Assembly: GCA_005656395.1 (NCBI GenBank)
Contig: SRSI01000036.1
Span: forward strand, 62,001-126,000
Direction of reading: 5' to 3'
From: Strongyloides papillosus
Lineage: Eukaryota; Nematoda; Chromadorea; Rhabditida; Strongyloididae
DNA length: 64,000 nt
In this document: in pieces, positions 13,366-25,871 of the stretch
Numbering within the stretch: position 1 is the stretch's first letter
How the letters are laid out: the number at the start of each line of letters is the position of its first letter
The notes under the pieces: model-generated
The model's database searches: none
What the model was told of the DNA's origin: nothing
Seen by the model: the letters and a program-made list of their open reading frames with translations, nothing else
Made by a program: the position numbers and the translations under genes

Positions 13366-13734
13366 TTATAACTTCTCTGGAAAATTTTTAAATTGCTGAT
13401 AAAATAATTCTTCATAAATAACTATTTTAATGGTATACTTCTATGAATTCTTATTTAAAAAAAAGAGAATTTCTTAGAATAACACCATTTGTTTTGCTAG
13501 GTGTTTATCATTGACAATATTATAATATTAGTCCTTATTTTTTTAGTTATTGAAGAACTAACATTCAAAGATTTTTGTATTCTACAATGTTTGTTACAAT
13601 GATCAAATGAAAGATGTAATTTGTATAAATTTTTAAAGGTAGGTTCTGAAAATTAAATTTTGTATCATAAACATTTAATTTGTTCAATGTTTCAGTTTTT
13701 AAAATGAACTATATTTGAGTATTTAACTTAATTG
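13366..13734. other. AT-rich sequence, no gene seen
   Basis: Nothing recognisable. Confidence 0.45.
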
Positions 13735-14760
13735 TCAAAAATGTACGCAAGAGATAACTAAGTTATCTAAGTTCTTAGAGTATTGTAAACGTCTTACAAA
13801 AAAAATCTTGGTAGAGTAACCAATTCTTTTGTGATTTAAAGTCGAATAAGAAACTCTTAAAATACTTTTAAGATGCTTAAATTTCTCTTTCAACTTATGA
13901 GCCCTATGTACATCAATTTTGAATGATCTCAATTCTAGATATACTTCAGTGTTTGATAATGAATGATTGTACTTACTTTGTAGAACTTTTATCGAACCGT
14001 TAGTGGTAATAAACTTTAAAAACTCACCCAAAGAGTTTCGAATATCTATAAAAATTTCTGATAAAAATTTTGATATGATTATCATTTTACTATGAATTAT
14101 TCACAGGAACATCAAATTCATCATTGGAATATATAAAGCGATTTATGAACATATCAAAATCTGTAGTCTTCCTATATGTTTCCAAAGTTGTTAAAATAAA
14201 GTTTATTTCAGTAGTTTAACTTTACGAATATAGTTATTTGTAAGTAAAATTTTCTAAAACGGCAACATCATTATTATTTCTTGGAATAAAATCATCTTTT
14301 AAGAAATTTAATTTAAGTAAGAGAATGCCTCTTAATTTAGAAAAATTATCTCAAGCTTGCTAAAAAGATTGTTTAATGAATTTTTTATTTTTTTCATCAA
14401 TTTCAGCAAGGCTACATGCTTAAGACGTTTTTTATAAAATCACTCTGTTTTAAGGTAAATGTTATGCAAGTATAAACTTTGTTTCACTAATTGAATAATG
14501 AAAATGTGCATAGGCACATTGAAAACCCATTTTCAGAATATGAGTAGACAAGAATTCAACATCAAATATGATAAAAGTCTTTTTCTAAGTTATCACATTT
14601 CTATTTAATAAAAATTAGAGTTTTTAGGAGATTCAGTAAAGATAAAAAATCCTTGAAATGCCGATTAGAAGTGTTATATTGAAAGAGTATTTGTGATATC
14701 GTGGGAAAGTAAATTTGTTGTGATTCTTTCTAATCGTATAGTTGAGACAAACAAAAAGAG
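13735..14760 (-). pseudogene. Decayed unidentified coding region
   Basis: The minus strand holds one clean frame of 116 codons (13735-14085, ATG start; contains VYLELRSFKIDVHRAHKLKE). Upstream are protein-like pieces in broken frames, for example LRGILLLKLNFLKDDFIPRN, TTDFDMFINRFIYSNDEFDV and NRHFKDFLSLLNLLKTL. Codon mix and lower AT content suggest a former gene or element ORF running right to left. I do not recognise a family. It could belong to the neighbouring YR element or to a second element. Confidence 0.3.
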
Positions 14761-15323
14761 TTAAAAACGTACGAGTATATGATAAAACATTAAACAGAAT
14801 AAAAATTCTATTTAGTCTAAAAATGGATCTAAATTCAAAAACAAAATATGATCAGTATATGGTGAGAAAATGTGCAAAAATAATTAATTTTATATTTTAA
14901 AATGCGAATTTTACCACTATTGCTATAGCACTATATGTTTATTTTATTAGTAATACTTTTACTCTTTCTATTACATTTTTAATAAGATAGTTACTTAATT
15001 TGTATCATTTAAAACACCAATATTTTTTACACCATTGTTTATAATTTTTTGTAACTGGAGAATATGCTTTATCGTGGTACCAGAAATTAAAGAATCTGTA
15101 GAGCTGACAACATTTTTATCTCCACTTTTTTCTCAAAATTTTATCTTAAAACTCTAACTACTTATATTTAAAAATTTTAACATCTAATTTACCAATTTTT
15201 AGTATTGTTATATTATTTAAATTTATTATTTTTATCATAAGTAGTTTTTATATTGATTAATTGCTTATTTTAATGTTACATACCTTTTTCCATTTTCTCA
15301 TAATGTTATCGAAATTACTTCTA
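14761..15323. other. AT-rich sequence, no gene seen
   Basis: Nothing recognisable between the decayed coding region and the mariner. Confidence 0.5.
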
Positions 15324-15457
15324 TTAGGTTGTTACATATGAAGTGACTGTTTTTTAATGCACGTTGTTTGGTGCGCCTTTTCTTAAACGATTTGTTATTT
15401 TTGGTATAATTAAACAAACTGTTAGATTCTCCTAAATCTCCTCTACACGATGATATA

Positions 15458-16908
15458 TACAGGGTGTCCCATAATTAACTCCCACCTGCGAGAGCTTATA
15501 ACTTTATTTTACGAAGGGATAAAAACGTGAAATTTTGCAGGTTAGTAGAACTAAGAGACAATATTTTTTATTTTTTTTATTTTTACAAAATTATGGTCTC
15601 ATTAGGACTTATGGCCATTTTAAAAAAATGTGTTTTTTTCGCCTTTATGAGTACGTAACTTTTTTATATGAAGAGATATTTAGATGATTCTTTTAGAGAT
15701 CGAAAGCTCAACTTCTTTTGTATAAGAATCCTTAATATCATAAATATTGAACTACATTAACATTTTTTAATTTTTAATTAAAACAAAAAAACCACGATTT
15801 TTGCTAAAATTTCGTAGTTTTTTTTAAATTAAAGCTTATTGAGAAGATTCTCACAAACGTTTTATTATTATTCTAATGGAGTTAACGAAGCTCTATCGAA
15901 TGAGTATAGTGCCATTAAAATCAAATGCCATCGACGAAAGTTATGATTTATCAAAGATCATAAATTTCGTACTTTTGGTAAAAAATAAAGTTACAAACAA
16001 TGTTTTTTTAACATATTTAATACCTAATAGTATTATTTTCATCAATAAAGTATACTAATTTTACAGTATATTACTCATTTGGCTATATTTGGCCAAAAAA
16101 ATTCCAACATGTTTTATCACTTAAATTTTTTCAAAAATCATTTTTCTTAACATTTATTACAATTTATATGCGTTTTATACTATTTTACATAACAATTGCC
16201 CTATAAAAGCATTTTTATGCATTTTTCAAAAATTTCGTATTTTCGACCTTGTTATCATTAAATTTATGTTCGAAATATGAACAATTAGCAATAAAAAATA
16301 AAATAATATTTCAACTACTTTCAATAAAGAATCATTATCGATGTTGAAAAATTGAAAGAAATAACATACTTTTTTTCAAATACTAAAGAAAATAAAAAAT
16401 TAGGCTATTTTTGAATTGTCATAACTTTTGTGAAACTTATTACCAAGAAACAAAATTATTACCGTTGGATAGAGCTTCGTTAACTTCATTAGAATAATAA
16501 TAGCACTTTTCTGAGAATCTTCTTAATGAGCTTTAATTTTAAAAAAACTACGAAATTTTAGCAAAAATCGTGGTTTTTTTGTTTTAATTAAAAATTAAAC
16601 AACGTTAATGAAGTTTAATATTTATAATATTGAGGATTCTAGTACAAAGAAGATAAGTTTTCGATTCGTAAAATAATCATCTCAATATCTCTTTATATTA
16701 AAAAGTTACGTACTCATAAAGGCGAAAAAAACATATTTTTTTAAAATAGCCATAAGTCCTAATGGGACCATAATTTTGTAAAAATAAAAAAAATAAAAAA
16801 TATTGTCTTTTAGTTCTACTAACCTGCAAAATTTCACGTTTTTATCTCTTCGTAAAATAAAGTTATAAGCTCTCGCAGGTGAAGAGTTTAATTATGGGAC
16901 ACCCTGTA
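15458..16908. mobile_element. 1.45-kb palindromic MITE nested in the mariner
   Basis: The ends are tacagggtgtcccataatta and its reverse complement taattatgggacaccctgta, with TA on both sides (15456-15457, 16909-16910). The two arms are about 430 bases each and closely complementary; for example gagttaacgaagctctatcg (about 15879) faces cgatagagcttcgttaactt-like sequence (about 16470). The non-palindromic centre is about 550 bases and has no transposase. The cagggtgtccca end with TA duplication is typical of Tc1/mariner-related MITEs. The open frame at 15876-16058 is not a credible gene. Confidence 0.9.
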
Positions 16909-16958
16909 TATTGTTGCCATGAGCTCTATTTATCTTCAAATTATTTCAAAAACAAACT

Positions 16959-17984
16959 ATGCTTTCAAAACGTGATATTCGTGCTATTATGCTTTATGAG
17001 TTCAAACGCGGTACTAATGCTGCAAAAAACAACTCAACAAATTAATGAATCTTTCGGAGAAGATCTTTTCTCTGTTTCTACTGTTCAAAGATGATTTAGA
17101 AAATTCAAAGAAGGCAGTGAAGACATCGAGAATGAAGAGCGTGGGAGACCTGAGATCGTGATTGATAACGATAAATTACGGAAAGCTGTTGAAGCTAATC
17201 CACGTGCAACTGTCAGAAGTCTTGCAGAAGACTTAAATGTATCTACAGCAACAATTTCCCGTCACTTAAAAGAGAAAGAAAAGGCGAAAAAGCTCGACAA
17301 ATGGGTACCTCACGAACTAAACGACTATCAAAAATTGTGTTGTTATGAGGTTTGTTCTTCCCTCATTTTGAGGAACAAAAATGACCCATTTCTAAGTCGT
17401 CTTATAATTTGTGACGAAAAGTGGATTCTGTACGACAATCGTAAAAGAACTGGACAATGGTTGGATAAAAAATGAAGCTCCAAAACACTTTTTAAAACCC
17501 AAATTGACCCCAAAGAAGGTTATGGTGACTGTTTGGTGGTCTGCTGTAGGAGTTATTCATTATAAGTTCATGAAACCTGGAGAAACTATTAATTCGGAGT
17601 CCTATTGTCAAGTGCTTGAAGAAATGCATCAAAAATTGTCTCAAAAAATGCCCGCTTTAGTCAATAGAAAAGGGCCAATTCTCCTCTATGATAACGCAAA
17701 ACCTCATATTTCAAAGAAGACCCTCCAGAAATTGAACGAATTAAGGTAAGAAACACTGCCTCATCCCGCATATTCACCTGACCTTGCTCCAACAGATTTC
17801 CACTTTTTCAAACATCTCGACAACTTCTTAACGGAGGAAATCTTCAGAAAACGATGAAGACATAAAAACTGCCTTTGAAGCTTTAATTGAATCTAGAACC
17901 CCGGATTTCTATGCAAATGGAATAAATAAGCTTGTATCTCGTTGGCAACGATGTGTAGATTCTAATGGTTCTTATTTTAAATAA
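16959..17984 (+). pseudogene. Mariner transposase, inactivated
   Basis: About 341 codons from ATG (16959) to TAA (17982-17984), matching the roughly 345 residues of mariner transposases. The N-terminal half has the paired helix-turn-helix pattern, including the stretches LAEDLNVSTATISRHLKEK and IRAIMLYEFKRGTNAAK. The catalytic half shows CDEKW, then YDNAKPH, then YSPDLAPTDFHFF. Thirty-four positions separate the second and third Asp, giving the D,D34D signature of mariner. Four lesions are visible: a TGA at 17092-17094 in place of an expected Trp, a +1 shift near 17460-17475, a TAA at 17747-17749, and another shift near 17855. The enzyme cuts and pastes DNA by a DDE/D mechanism; this copy cannot make it. 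Confidence 0.9.
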
Positions 17985-18174
17985 AAATATTAATTTTTAG
18001 TAAAGTTATGCGTATTTAAAAATTAGGATAAAAAACAGTCATTTCATATGTAACAATCTAATATTAAATATAATCTTCACAGTAAAAAAAATGTTCAGAA
18101 TATATAAATAGATATTATCCAGAATTAAATCTTAGACATTTTAACTACACATATTCTAGATAATCCAATTTTTA

Positions 18175-19090
18175 CTAGGTTGAAGAATAAATAATGGCCG
18201 CGGAGAGAAAAAGTGAATTAAGACAATATTTTTTAAAATTTATGTTAAGTAAATTAATCAAAATTATATTTGTCAGAATCTACACATTTTTCTCAACGTT
18301 CTAACAGCTTTTGATTCTCCATTTTATAAGATTCAGTACTTTTAGATCTAATAAAAGTCACTGAAGTCGCTTTCTGCCGACTCCTGATTCTTAAACAATC
18401 TATCCTTAAAAAATACATTCAAATGCTTAAACAAATTGAAAATTGTAGAGAAAAGATCATGGGAGTATGGAGGGTGAAGAGAGCTCCATATTTCAATTCA
18501 CCAAGTTTTTTTAAAATTATTTTTGAAACATGACATCTTGCTTTGTCATCCTATAGTAATGGGTTATTCCTATTTTTAAAGCAGATGATTTTTTCTAGTT
18601 TTTCATTCATTTTTTTAAGCTCCTGTCAATATATTTCAACTTTCTTAGCCACTGATTTAGAATTAGCTCCACATTCTTCAATTAATTCTGAGTACTGGTA
18701 GTAAAGGGCCCTCTTTTACCCTCTTCATTATTGAGATCAAAATAAACCCCTTGGAATTTCTCAAACCACCGACGCAAAGAGCGTTTAGAAGTTGATCCTT
18801 CCGCCTATGTATTCACTTTATTTCAATATGCTTCAACTCTATTACATCTAAGTTTGAACTTATGTAAGAAATTACCTGTAATTCCCTTTTGACAACATCA
18901 TTAAGATCGGGACATAACTTTCTTTAAAATTAATTTAAAAACTAAGATAATATGCAAAAAATTATCAGGGACAAGTCCCTCTACATTTCTACATGAAGAC
19001 TGTTTTTAATATGAATTTATTTATTTTAATTTTTTACAATGGAAAGTTGTAAGTAAGAATTTGCGGCCATTATTTATTCCTCAACCTAAT
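18175..19090 (-). mobile_element. Deleted mariner-type element, copy 1
   Basis: The left end ctaggttgaagaataaataa tggcc pairs with the right end ggccattatttattcctcaacctaa, followed by TA. The minus strand retains broken mariner transposase: RSLRRWFEKFQG at about 18.77 kb, then a DDKARCHVSK-like stretch (compare DNARPHV) at about 18.54 kb, then FKNQESAESDFSDFY at about 18.38 kb. At 916 bp it is too short for a full gene, so it is an internally deleted, non-autonomous copy. It is a close relative of the element at 19941-20854. Confidence 0.8.
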
Positions 19091-19940
19091 ATATTTTCTG
19101 TAGGATAAAACATCTAGAAATCATTAATATTTGAAAATTTATCTTACGTTGTGATTATCTACATTTTTCTGACACTTTAGTATTCAAAATATTATAAATT
19201 ACAATTTATCATAGAAAATGAATAAATTAAATCGTTTCTAATAAAAACCATTGTTTTAATTTTTATCTTTTTGATCTGATTTCTTCTCGTACATCTAAAA
19301 TTTGTATCTGGAAACTAAAAAATTAGAAAATTGAATCAGCATAAAACGTACATTTCAACCGTCTTATATTTAAAAAGGGTTTCTAAAAATTGAAGAATTA
19401 CATCAGTATTAAACTTTAACAGTATTATACTAAAAAATTATCTAAATTAGAATTAAAAACTCATATGATGTTCAACTAACTTTATCACAGCCAATTTTTT
19501 GTGATATTTTTTAGAAGATAGTTACTGAGATGTTAATATATTAAACCTATATTTTGGCTCTTGATCTTAAAAATATTATATGAAAATATATTCCTATTAT
19601 TGTAAAAAAATTAAAGTATAGTTATATGATTTTTCAAAGTATTTTTTTTCACTTTCTTCTTTGATTAAAACAAACGTAAATTATCTATCATAATAATATC
19701 GTATGAGATCATAGTTTATAGAGTTTATATGATGTTCCGGAAAAGTTTGACTATAAATTTTTTAAATTTTTGACTTTTTTAGATATTTTATAGATAAAAG
19801 TAATTAATTTAAAATATGTTATTCTTTGTGTAATTTCTTTAGTTTTGGCAAAACTCAATTCCTTGCAAACTCCGATATAACAACAATATTAGAAAAATTA
19901 AAATGAAATAAATAACCATGGTAAAATGTCTAGAATGGTA
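19091..19940. other. AT-rich sequence between two mariner relatives
   Basis: No gene or repeat seen. Confidence 0.5.
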
Positions 19941-20854
19941 TTAGGTTGGTGCATAAATAATGGCCGAGGAGAGAAAAAATGAATTAAGACAATATTTCTT
20001 CAAGTTTATGTTAAATAAATTTATCGGAATAATACCCGTTAGAATCTACACATTTTTCTCAACGTTCTAACAGTTTTTGAATTCCTGTTTTATAAGATTC
20101 AGGACTTTGGATCTAATAAAAGTCACTGAAATCGCTTTCTACCGACTCCTGATTCTTAAACAATTTATCTTTAAAAAATACATCAAAAAATGCTCAAGCA
20201 AATAGAAAATTGTAAGAAAGAGATTAGGAGAGTATGTAGGGTGAGATAGAGCCCCATATTCAATTCACCAAATTTTTTTAATACTTGTTTTCAAAAATAG
20301 CATCTTATCTTATCATTCTATAATATTGGGTTATTCCTATTTTTATAGTCGCATGATTTTCTTTAGTTTTCCATTAATTTTCTCAAGCTTCTGTCAATAT
20401 ATTTTAACTCTCTTGGTCAACTGATTTAGATTTAGCTCCACAATCTTCCATTAATTCTGAGTATCGATAGTAAATAACCCTCTTTTACCCACTTCATTAT
20501 TGAGGTCAAAATTAACCCTTTGGAATTTCTTAAACCACCGACACAAATAGCGTTCAGAAGTTGACCCTTCCCCCTATGCATTCACTTTATTTCGATGTGC
20601 TTCAACTCTATTACATCTAAGTTTGAAACTCATGCAAGAATATTACCTGTAATTCCCTTTTTGACAACATCTTTAAGATTGAACATAACTTTTTTTAAAA
20701 TTAATTTTAAATCGAGGTAATATGCAAAATATTATTGGGGCAAGTCTCCCTACATTTCTACATAAGACTGTTTTAATATGAATTATTTATCTTAATTTTT
20801 TACAATGTAAAGTTGTAGTGAGAATTTATGGCCATTATTTATGCACCAACCTAA
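19941..20854 (-). mobile_element. Deleted mariner-type element, copy 2
   Basis: The terminal repeats ttaggttggtgcataaataa and ttatttatgcaccaacctaa are near perfect, flanked by TA on both sides (19939-19940, 20855-20856). The length is 914 bp. The interior is collinear with copy 1 over its whole length, with the same decayed minus-strand transposase fragments. The shared deletion means a deletion derivative was mobilised, or one copy gave rise to the other. The better preserved ends suggest this copy is the younger. Confidence 0.85.
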
Positions 20855-21949
20855 TATAAATAAAATAAACATTTTAAGATTCTCTCTTAATATGATATTT
20901 AGAATGCTTATGGTATCATTAGTAGGTGTAGATAAAGAAAACTTATTTTTTTACTATATTTTTTAAGGTTGACTAAAAAACATTCAATCTTTCATCAATA
21001 AAAAACTTGATATTGTGTTGAAAAAAAATACCATAAATCAAAGATATTTTTTATACCTTTTCTAATCCTTTCTTTAAGTATTTTTTCTTTGTATTACAAA
21101 CTTGTCTTTTGTTAGAATTTTTAAATTTCTGCTAGGTAAATCTGCCAAACTACATTTAAAAGGAATGTATTTAAGAATAACAGCTTTATTAATAACTTTA
21201 TTATCTTTTAAAATCATTTTTTTAGCTCATTAGTCTTTTTTATTTTTAGAAAAACCTTTGTTAATTCAACAAATCAGATTACAATGATCTATTTTAATTA
21301 ACAAATTAATATTTACTATAAAACTTCCTATTTCGTACAAAAGACATCATAATAAGTAAGGTTATTTATAAAAATAGTTTTATCTTTAAATTCTGGAAGA
21401 AAGAAGCCAGCTACACTAATATTCAATGCTTCACAGCTATAACCGTTCCCCATATCAGAGGAATCTGTGTCTATAAGATAATCAATTTAAATAATTTCCC
21501 ATTAAATTTTTTTAGATTAGCAGGCATCTCTCTGAAAACTGTTGTAAGTTTTTTAGTACCAACTTGACATGTTGATTTTCTGCTTTGTTACTTATAGATT
21601 CCACTAAAAACCTAGAAATAGCACTTAACACAGAATTAGTAAAATTACAATTGTTTTATAATGAACGTGATTTCTTTTAAATGACAATCTAACTTTTTTT
21701 TCAAAATATTTCTTTAATTATAACATGATATATTTTTCATCTTATTCATTAAGATTACTTTTCATTTTATATACTCCTTAATTAATTAATGTATAGAGGG
21801 GATAGAAATGTAATGAGATGATAGTCAAAATTTTTGTCATCTTTTTTTCTAGAACAGTTATCCAGTAAAAAATAAACTGATCACAGTGTTATGCCACATT
21901 TTGCCGCGTGCGAGAATTGGTCGTGTTTCTATAAAATTTGTGATATATA
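20855..21949. other. AT-rich sequence, no gene seen
   Basis: No open frame or repeat that I can support. Confidence 0.5.
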
Positions 21950-22866
21950 TTGGGTTGGTGCATAATTATTGCGGCAATTTTTCGCAACGTTTTTCTTTTT
22001 AAAAGTTAAATTTTTTTAAAATTTTCTTCCATAAAAATAATCCTCACATTCCAATTAGTGAGATGCGAATTGAAAATTATATTCATATTCGTCATTCTAT
22101 ATTCTGGCACTTCAAGAAAGATTGGGATGAAAACAGTAAGTTCGCGATCTAAACGAACTTTAGGCGAAGGAATAATCAACAAAAGCCAAGTTGAAAGATG
22201 GTTAAGAAATTTAACTTCGGTAATTCAAATTGAATTTTCTTAAATTTGGCTTTTGTTGATTGCTTTTTCGTCAAGAAAGTTGTTGAAATCGCGAAATAAT
22301 TGTGCTACCTTCCGCTTTTCTTGAAGTACTAGAGCATAATTATTGCGGCATTTTTTTTTGTGAATTTTTTTCTTTAAAAATTGGAGTTTTTTTAATTTAT
22401 TTTTTTATAAAAATAACTCTCACATTTCAAATATTGAGATGCAAGTCGAAAATTATACCCATATTCACAATATCATGCACTAACACTTTGAGAAAGGTTA
22501 GAAAGCAGCACATTTGTTTTGCAATCTTAACGAACTTATTGGCAAAAAAACAATCAATAAAAACCAAATTTAAAGAAAACTCAATTAAAATTACCAAATT
22601 TAAATTTCCTGAACAATCTCCCAACATGATTTTTGCTGATTATTCTTTCACAAAAAGTTCGTTTATATCGCGAAATTACTGTTTTTCGTCCCAATCTTTC
22701 TCGAAGTGCCACAGCATAATATGGCGAATATGAATATAATTTTCAATCTGCATCCCACTAATTGAAATATGAAGATTATTTATATGGAAAAAATTCTAAC
22801 AAATGTCAATTTTAAAAGAAGAAAAAGTTCGCGGAAAAATGCCACAATAATTATGCATCAACCCAA
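21950..22866. mobile_element. Mariner-ended fold-back MITE with internal duplication
   Basis: The ends ttgggttggtgcataattat and ataattatgcatcaacccaa are flanked by TA (21948-21949, 22867-22868). The outer arms are about 190 bases each (cgaattgaaaattatattca near 22066 faces tgaatataattttcaatctg near 22730). A second partial copy of the left arm begins near 22331 (gcataattattgcggca), in the same orientation as the first, so the centre is an incomplete internal duplication. No transposase was found. The open frames at 22058-22243, 22302-22733 and 22427-22627 are by-products of the repeat. Confidence 0.8.
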
Positions 22867-23865
22867 TAGTTCATATTTTCATAAGCTTTTTCAACGAAAA
22901 TTAAATATCGCGCAGCAATTATTAACATAGAAACATATGTCATTTGGTAATTTCAATCTAAGCCATTTATTTATTTATTTTTCTTAGTATTAATACAATA
23001 ACACATGAATTTATCTTTATTAGGAAATTTATCATCTTTCTGGTCAGTTAAACTAAAAGCAAAAGAATTCAACTTTTTTCCTATTCTTTCTAACATCTTT
23101 TTTTAAACTATCTGTAGTCTCATTAATTGATATAAATTCATTATATTACCTCACTACCATTATGCCTATTATCAGTGCCACAACACTTGCTAATATTATA
23201 TTTTAAAGTGATAATGAATATAGGAATTTCATTAATAATCGTTTAAAGGTAAAGTAATCTTCACCTATTCGTAAAGTAAAATATGATAAAATGGATTTTT
23301 AACATTAAAATGGTAATACATTAACTTGAATCTATTTTTTCTAAAAAAAACAAGTAGGCATCAACATAACTACTACTAGAAAAATAAAAAACTATTAGTT
23401 TGGCGCCTGCTTCAGAATAAAAATCTTTATTTTAAAACGGAATGACAATACGTAACAAAGATAGATTACGAATGTGAAGATTATAAAAGATGGGGGTTTA
23501 TATAGACTTAATATGATGACAATTGATATGTCATCGCTTTCTTCTTTACTTACTGTTTAGATCGTATCATGATGAAAATGTAGTGAATCAGATGATTGTT
23601 TGTTCAGTGAGATCAAATCATGTATTAATCGTACTTTTTCAATAGTACAGAGAATATCGTATTGTTGAGAAATTATTTATGCTTTATTTTTAAATATTTC
23701 TTACTATACTAAATTTAACATTTAAATATCTTATTTAATTTCAAATTTTTAAGTTTAGAGTTTTTTATGTACCATTGTACTTTTAATCTTATCCATATTT
23801 GGAATATCGTAACAATATGCAATATAAAGAATCTCGATATTCATAATCGATATCCATCTATCATA
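22867..23865. other. AT-rich sequence, no gene seen
   Basis: Nothing recognisable. Confidence 0.5.
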
Positions 23866-25587
23866 CACTCAAAATGAAAACTGTCATTTTGACAAATACA
23901 CTATAACCCTCCGATGTAGTGTTAAAAAAATAAAATATTCATTTATTTTATTATTAAATGTCACTGTTATTAAATATTCAAAGTATACTCAATTTAAAAA
24001 AATTACTATAATACTTATCATAAATATCAAATCACTTAAAAACAAAATGAGATATCATTTTTCATAAATCCATATACCTTTATCTATTATTGTTTGTGGT
24101 TTTTCAGGAAATGTATTGTATATTTTAAAAACTAGGTATGTAAGTTGTATTAACTATATGTGATGTCGAAACGACTTACATACTTGTTGTAATAGTTTGC
24201 CATGCTTTTTTAGAAAATGTATATACATTTCTTATAAAATGTAAATACTCTGTCAAAACGACATTACCTATACATTTTTTATAAAAGTGCACATACATTT
24301 CTTATAACTTACTATACATTTTTTAAAAGTTAATAGTTATATTAACATAAATGTATGATCAATCTTAAAAAGAAACTTGATTTTTTGCTAAATTAAATAT
24401 ACTAAATAGCGATTTTATACAAGTTAAAACGACGTACACAAAAAAAAATAATGCCAAAAATTCAACATTTCGACAGAAATCGTTAATTTTTATATTTTTT
24501 ATAAAATATACAAAGATCGTAATTTATAAACACTAAAATAATGAATTTAACATGTAATAATTATGTTTTTAAAATTAATATTGTCTTTAAGTACTTTTAT
24601 TTTTTTTAAATATTATTGCACTTTTTTATACTAATTTAATCTATTTTTCAACAAAAATATTATAAATTAACAAAATTCAAGGACGTGGTGCAGTTTTTAA
24701 AAATTCAAAGTAATTAAAAAGTAATTTTTAAAAACAATAAGTATGTATTTTGTTATTTTAATAATTATAAATATTTTTAAATAACTATTTTTTACAATTT
24801 TATTAAATTATAGTATGCAGGTTACAAATGAATTGTTTCAAATGATTCTGCAAATCTAAAACAATAATATTCATACTTTATTACTTTTGATGTATAATTA
24901 TCATCTATAACAATCATAATTAATTAATTTTATCTTTCTCAAAATTTTTATAGTAGATAAGGCTTACATTTATAGTATTTTCCTTCCGCTTTGAATCTTT
25001 CTTAAGTCATTCTCAAAAAATCATAGGGGTTTTACTTTATCACTAGTATTTTTAAAAAGATTCATATACATTTTTATAAAAATATATATCAATTTACGAA
25101 AATAAGTATGTATTTTGCATTGATTATACATAATTTCTTACAAAAAAAACAACCATACAATTTAAAAAATGTATAGTAAATGTCGTTTAGAAATGTCTAT
25201 ACATTTTATACAAAAATGTATAACAAGTAATAAAAAAAAGTATGTATGTCGTTTCGACTGTATGTACATTTTTAATAAAAATGCTATAAAATTTTGAAAA
25301 ATGTTTGGTACTTTCTTTAAGATATGTCTATAAATTTTTTATAAAAATATATAGCAATTTCTAAAAGAAGGTATGTTTGTCGTTTTGACTGTATGTACAT
25401 TTTTTTTTAAAAAATTATACATTTTACGAAAAATGTATGGCATTTCTTAAAAAATTGACATGTATTTTATATATATAATGTGTGCCTAATTAACAATAAG
25501 ATAATTGGTAGTCGAAATAACAGAATTCTGCACTATAACCCATGATTGCACAATTTCTGTCAAAACGACATTTTTAAATTTTGAGTG
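23866..25587. mobile_element. 1.7-kb fold-back element with internal repeats
   Basis: The left end cactcaaaatgaaaactgtc (23866 onward) pairs with the right end gacatttttaaattttgagtg (to 25587). TA lies at 23864-23865 and 25588-25589. Both arms carry repeated short units built around tgtcgttttgac-like and tatgtacatttt-like words (for example 24250-24310 on the left; 25250-25275 and 25380-25400 on the right). The units lie in opposite orientation in the two arms. No coding sequence was seen in the centre. Confidence 0.75.
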
Positions 25588-25871
25588 TAAAAGTCTGTTA
25601 TAGACGGTAAGACATGTTTTGAATTACTCATTTGTCATTTACTATTCTAGACAAGCATCTAAGAAACATGTGATCATTAAACTTGTACTATCTTTTTGTT
25701 CTCATTAACTTTCAGTTGATCAACTTGGTTGTTCCAACAAGCAATTTCTTTGCTGCTTCTTCTCAACTAAAGGGCGAAGTCTTTGGAAAATCTCAGTACA
25801 CCGATTCGCATCTAACAATGTCATTTTTTTCTTTTTTAACTTTGAAGATGGTCTCTGTGAACATCGTGATG
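25588..25871. other. Short region of lower AT content, function unknown
   Basis: From about 25690 to 25870 the sequence is less AT-rich than its surroundings. Open frames exist on both strands (25683-25961 plus, 25720-25941 minus), but neither has a recognisable domain. The minus frame contains a Lys-rich stretch followed by RCTEIFQRLRPLVEKKQQ and has no ATG. This may be a fragment of a decayed gene. Confidence 0.3.

Larger units (their letters stand above)
15324..18061 (+). mobile_element. Mariner transposon interrupted by a MITE
   Basis: The left terminal inverted repeat ttaggttgttacatatgaag (15324 onward) pairs with a right end reading ttcatatgtaacaatctaa (to 18061). TA lies outside both ends (15322-15323 and 18062-18063). 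Removing the 1451-bp inserted MITE and one TA leaves about 1285 bp, the usual length of a mariner. The transposase is on the plus strand and is broken. The order of events is clear: mariner first, MITE second, into the untranslated leader between the left repeat and the transposase start. Confidence 0.9.

Noticed and set aside
22302..22733. 143-codon plus-strand open frame
   Set aside because: It is wholly inside a fold-back element with mariner ends; the frame follows from the palindromic sequence and shows no transposase motifs.
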